Origin: Actinomadura craniellae
Lineage (GTDB): Bacteria; Actinomycetota; Actinomycetes; Streptosporangiales; Streptosporangiaceae
DNA length: 64,000 nucleotides
Direction: 5' to 3'
Assembly: GCF_003289645.1 (NCBI RefSeq)
Contig: NZ_QLYX01000020.1
Span: 62,001-126,000 of the forward strand
In this document: piece after piece, positions 61,040-64,000 of the stretch
Layout: each line of letters starts with the position of its first letter
Numbering within the stretch: position 1 is the first letter of the stretch
The notes under the pieces: model-generated
Databases searched by the model: none
What the model was told of the DNA's origin: nothing
What the model saw: only the letters and a program-made list of their open reading frames with translations
Program-made: the position numbers and the translations under genes

Positions 61040-61741
61040 ATGACGGAGCAACAGTGGGGCCTTCTCATCCCGGGCGTCATGCTGGGCGGTCTCATCGTCG
61101 CCGTGGTGGTGGCGGAGCTGAGGTCGAAGGCCGCGGACCGGCGCGCCGAGCAGGCCGACCGCCGGCATCCCCAGGAACTCCGGAGCTGGGCCGCCGCGCA
61201 CGGCTGGGACTTCCACGAGGGCGATGTGGCGGCGGCCTGGCGCGGGCGGTTCGCCGACCTGGAGAGGTTCCGGGTCAACCGCCTGGTCACCGGATCCGTG
61301 CGAGGGCTGCGGGTGACCGCGGCGGACTGCGTCCACTCCACCGAGATCCACGAATCCGCCCCCGATGTGGACGGCGTCACGGTGCCGGTGCACTACTGGC
61401 TGACACACCGCCTCGCCGTCCACGTCGCGCACCTGCCGGGCGACTGGCCAGAGGTCACGGTGGCCAAGCGCCTTCGCGCGGAGACCGCGTACGGCCTGAC
61501 CGGAGTGCCGGAGTTCGACCGGTGGTTCCACGTCGGCACCTCAGATCCGCGGGCGGCCCGCGCGCTGTTCTCCCCCGCGCTCGTCGACGCCCATCTGAAC
61601 GGCCAGGTGCCGCCATCGTGGAGCCTGCGCGATGGCGAGCTCCTCATCGAGGACCGCCGCGACCGGCTCCAGCCACAGCTGATCCTGCCTCAGGCCGAGA
61701 AGCTACGCCGGCTCGCCGAACTGCTCGGACACCGCACCTGA
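61040..61741 (+). CDS. Single-pass membrane protein of unknown function
   Basis: 233 residues. One transmembrane helix at about 8-27 (LLIPGVMLGGLIVAVVVAEL), a charged linker, then a soluble cytosolic domain with WAAAHGWDFHEGDVAAAWRG and GVPEFDRWFHVGTSDP. The WDFHEG and FDRWFHV elements resemble actinobacterial proteins annotated DUF3137-like, but I do not claim that. The start is uncertain: GTG two codons upstream is also possible. Confidence 0.65.
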   Translation: MTEQQWGLLIPGVMLGGLIVAVVVAELRSKAADRRAEQADRRHPQELRSWAAAHGWDFHEGDVAAAWRGRFADLERFRVNRLVTGSVRGLRVTAADCVHSTEIHESAPDVDGVTVPVHYWLTHRLAVHVAHLPGDWPEVTVAKRLRAETAYGLTGVPEFDRWFHVGTSDPRAARALFSPALVDAHLNGQVPPSWSLRDGELLIEDRRDRLQPQLILPQAEKLRRLAELLGHRT

Positions 61742-61802
61742 TCTCCACCGCTCCCGTGCGCTGTCCCCGCCGCGCCGTCACCCCGAGCGGGGCGGCGCGC
61801 CG

Positions 61803-62648
61803 TCACGAGAGCGTCAGCCGCTGGGTGCCGAGGACCGACAGCAGCCGGAGCTTGTCGTGGCTGTCGGTGCCGGGCGCAGCGGTGAAGATCATGAGTGCCT
61901 GGAACTGGTCGGGATCGAACAGCGTCTGCCCGTAGACGTCGATCGCGCCGACATCGCGGTGGAGGATCCGCTTCATCTCGCAGTACTGCGTGGGGACGGG
62001 CTGCCGTTCCCACAACCGGGCGAACTCCTCGCTCTCGCGGGACAGCCCCTGGACGAGCTCGGCGACGGGCTCGCGGAGCGCCTCGTTCGCCGAGGCGGCG
62101 ACCAGATGGCCCACGATCATCTCGGAGTGGTGCCGGTGGTCCTCGGCCGGAGTCCGTTCCCGCTCCCGGGGATCGGTGAACCAGCGGTAGATCCGGCTGC
62201 GCCGCCGGCCCACATGCGCCGTCTCGTCCCCGAGGAGCGCGACGGCGAGCGGCGTCTGCACGAGGGTTTCGCCGAGCTGCGTGACGACCTGGGCGGGCGT
62301 GTCCTGGAGGCGGGCGAGCACCCGCATCAGGCCGGCGTTCACGTGGTCGCGCCGGGCGACGCGGGCGGGCACCGCGTATCCGGCCAGGCGGAAGAGATGG
62401 TCACGCTCGTCGAGCGTCAGCTGCAGCCCGCGCGCGAGGGCGGCGAGGATCTGCTCGGAGGGCACCGGGCCGCCGTACTGCTCGATCTTGCTGTAGTAGT
62501 CGCTCGAAACCCCGCTCAGCACGGCCACCTCCTCCCGGCGCAACCCGCTCGTGCGGCGGCGTGGCCCGCGCGGCATGCCCACGTCCTCGGGTGTGAGCGC
62601 TTCGCGCCGGGCCCTGATGAACTCGGCGAGCCGCCGTCGCTCGATCAT
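61803..62648 (-). CDS. XRE-family regulator with MmyB-like ligand domain
   Basis: 281 residues. N-terminal XRE HTH: RRTSGLRREEVAVLSGVSSD with YYSKIEQ, preceded by the typical FIRARREALTPEDVGMP. C-terminal MmyB-like domain (about 110-280) with RYRW-type core RIYRWFTDPRERER and DPDQFQALMIFTAAPG. These proteins bind fatty-acid-like ligands and usually regulate a divergent oxidoreductase. Here an aldehyde dehydrogenase gene diverges across 229 bp. Confidence 0.92.
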   Translation of the reverse strand: MIERRRLAEFIRARREALTPEDVGMPRGPRRRTSGLRREEVAVLSGVSSDYYSKIEQYGGPVPSEQILAALARGLQLTLDERDHLFRLAGYAVPARVARRDHVNAGLMRVLARLQDTPAQVVTQLGETLVQTPLAVALLGDETAHVGRRRSRIYRWFTDPRERERTPAEDHRHHSEMIVGHLVAASANEALREPVAELVQGLSRESEEFARLWERQPVPTQYCEMKRILHRDVGAIDVYGQTLFDPDQFQALMIFTAAPGTDSHDKLRLLSVLGTQRLTLS

Positions 62649-62877
62649 CGCCGCGCACCCGCCGGGGACGGCTCGACGCCGATGCCCGCGGTCGGGGCCC
62701 GCTCACCTCGCGGGCCGGTCACGTCCTGCACGTCTCCTCCGTGGATCGGGGTTCCCTCACCATCGTGAACGCGGTCGCGGCGGTGAACCATGCCCTGGTC
62801 GAGCAAGGTGAGGCGGCGGGCGAGCCTTGCCAAGGCCGGGCATGGATGTCCGGTTCCGCGGCGCCCAGGCTGGAGGC

Positions 62878-64000
62878 ATGACAGCTACACACGCACATCT
62901 GGCAGCCCCGGGACACTGGATCGACGGAGGCTTCACGGAGGATGTCCACGCCCGCATCGAGGTCGTCAGCCCCGTCACCGGCTCGGTCGTGGCGACCGTG
63001 CCGTCCGGCACCGCGGCCGACGTCGACCGGGCGGTGGCGGCGGCGCGCGCGGCCCTGCCCGGCTGGGCGGGGACCCCCACGAGCACGCGCGCGAAGACGC
63101 TCGCCCGGCTCGCCCAGGAACTCACCGCACGCAACGAGCAGATCGCGCAGGCCATCACCGCCGAGATCGGCGCGCCGATCGGCTTCGCGCGGATGGCGCA
63201 GGCCGGCCTCCCGGCAGCCGTGGCCGCGGCGACCGCGGAGCTCGAACCGTCGGTCGAGTGGGCCGAGCGGGCCGGAGACTCGCTGATCGTCCGCGAGCCC
63301 GTCGGCGTCGTCGGAGCGATCACCCCGTGGAACTTCCCCCTCCAGCAGACGATGACGAAGATCGCCCCGGCGCTCCTGGCCGGGAACACGATCGTGTTCA
63401 AGCCCGCCGAACTGGCCCCGCTGACCGCGGCGATCCTCGCCGGGGCGATCGCGGCGGCGGGGATCCCCGCCGGGGTCTTCAACGTCGTCTACGGCAGCGG
63501 CGCCGTCGTCGGCGAGGCGATCGCGGCGCACCCCGGCATCGACATGCTCTCGTTCACCGGCTCGACCGCCGTCGGCAAGCGCGTCTCGGTCCTCGCCGCG
63601 CAGAACGTCAAGCGGGTCGGGCTGGAACTCGGCGGCAAGTCGGCCAACATCATCCTCGACGGGGCCGACCTGGAGCACGCGGTCGCGGAGACCCTGGTGA
63701 ACTCGTGGAGCAACAGCGGCCAGGCGTGCGGGGCGTGGACCCGGCTGCTCGTCCCCGCCGACCGCCACGACGAGATCGTGACCAGGCTCGCCGAGGCCGC
63801 CGCCGCCTACACGGTGGGAGACCCCGCCGACGAATCGGTCCGGCTGGGCCCCCTCGCCTCGCAGAAACAGTGGGAACGCGTGAACGCCTACATCGAGCAG
63901 GGCATCGCCGAAGGCGCGACGCTCGCCTACGGCGGCCCCGGGCGGATCCCCGGCCTCGAGTCGGGCGCCTACATCCGTCCGACGATCTTCGCGAACGTCG
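62878..64000 (+). CDS. Aldehyde dehydrogenase (3' end outside window)
   Basis: At least 374 residues, cut by the window edge. ALDH features: GAITPWNFPLQQTM, FKPAELAPLTA, catalytic Glu in LELGGKSANI, catalytic Cys in NSGQACGAWTR. NAD(P)-dependent oxidation of aldehydes to acids. ATG 62878 is close behind GGAGG. The divergent MmyB-type regulator is its likely controller. Confidence 0.92.
   Translation, partial: MTATHAHLAAPGHWIDGGFTEDVHARIEVVSPVTGSVVATVPSGTAADVDRAVAAARAALPGWAGTPTSTRAKTLARLAQELTARNEQIAQAITAEIGAPIGFARMAQAGLPAAVAAATAELEPSVEWAERAGDSLIVREPVGVVGAITPWNFPLQQTMTKIAPALLAGNTIVFKPAELAPLTAAILAGAIAAAGIPAGVFNVVYGSGAVVGEAIAAHPGIDMLSFTGSTAVGKRVSVLAAQNVKRVGLELGGKSANIILDGADLEHAVAETLVNSWSNSGQACGAWTRLLVPADRHDEIVTRLAEAAAAYTVGDPADESVRLGPLASQKQWERVNAYIEQGIAEGATLAYGGPGRIPGLESGAYIRPTIFANV

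Overview
The window is high-GC DNA with actinomycete gene content: an SigE-type ECF sigma factor, an actinobacterial-style cytochrome b (QcrB), a type I PKS, paired MutT1-like hydrolase and polyphosphate kinase, an XRE/MmyB regulator, PucR regulators, many GTG starts and strong GGAGG ribosome binding sites. A Streptosporangiales/Thermomonosporaceae-like actinomycete fits, but this is inference; no rRNA or tRNA gene is present to anchor it.

Layout. 1-3.4 kb: alcohol dehydrogenase, thioesterase, FetB-like permease, holin-like membrane protein, and an ArsR regulator divergent from the next block. 3.5-6.3 kb: a cobalamin riboswitch followed by the cobalt ECF transporter cbiMNQO. 6.3-12.5 kb: Ca2+/Na+ exchanger, DM13 protein, coiled-coil protein, a short Rho paralogue with tandem repeats at its 3' end, and a membrane Ser/Thr kinase. 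12.5-19.5 kb: acyl-CoA synthetase, ECF sigma factor plus hydrolase, YceI protein with a double palindromic operator, orphan histidine kinase, glutamate-cysteine ligase-like enzyme. 19.5-26.3 kb: HTH antitoxin-like protein, YCII protein, RelE/Gp49-like toxin candidate under a LexA-like box, MOSC protein, Xi-class GST, RibD-type reductase with an AraC regulator, PucR regulator.

26.5-40.5 kb holds the main candidate system. A solitary QcrB is followed by a crotonyl-CoA carboxylase/reductase (CCR) and a 2130-residue one-module PKS on the minus strand. Diverging from these are an MFS exporter, a lipid-type glycosyltransferase and a fatty acid desaturase. The PKS resembles mycolate-condensing Pks13 at both ends (N-terminal ACP, C-terminal ACP and thioesterase) but adds a KR and a DH that has lost its catalytic His. 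This predicts 2-alkyl-3-hydroxy (mycolate-like) acyl products, possibly glycosylated and exported. Three copies of the palindrome TTGTCAC-N4-GTGACAA, one perfect and two imperfect, lie before the PKS, the MFS gene and the desaturase gene and suggest one regulon.

40.5-44.2 kb: RibD-type reductase, NUDIX/phosphatase protein and ppk. 44.3-50.8 kb: a secretion-rich block with a sortase, a His/Cys-rich secreted protein, another exported protein, and a tandem array of five tiny secreted proteins (four His-rich, one acidic) with near-identical signal peptides. Each array gene has a conserved leader in which the Shine-Dalgarno sits in a small hairpin loop; several also have a hairpin over the stop codon. 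50.8-64 kb: carboxylesterase, a 58-residue peptide, PucR regulator, secreted lipase, GNAT, an ArsR-SRPBCC fusion with its own palindromic operator, esterase, HIT protein, MazG-like protein, AhpD-like protein, MmyB-type regulator and a divergent aldehyde dehydrogenase cut off by the window end.
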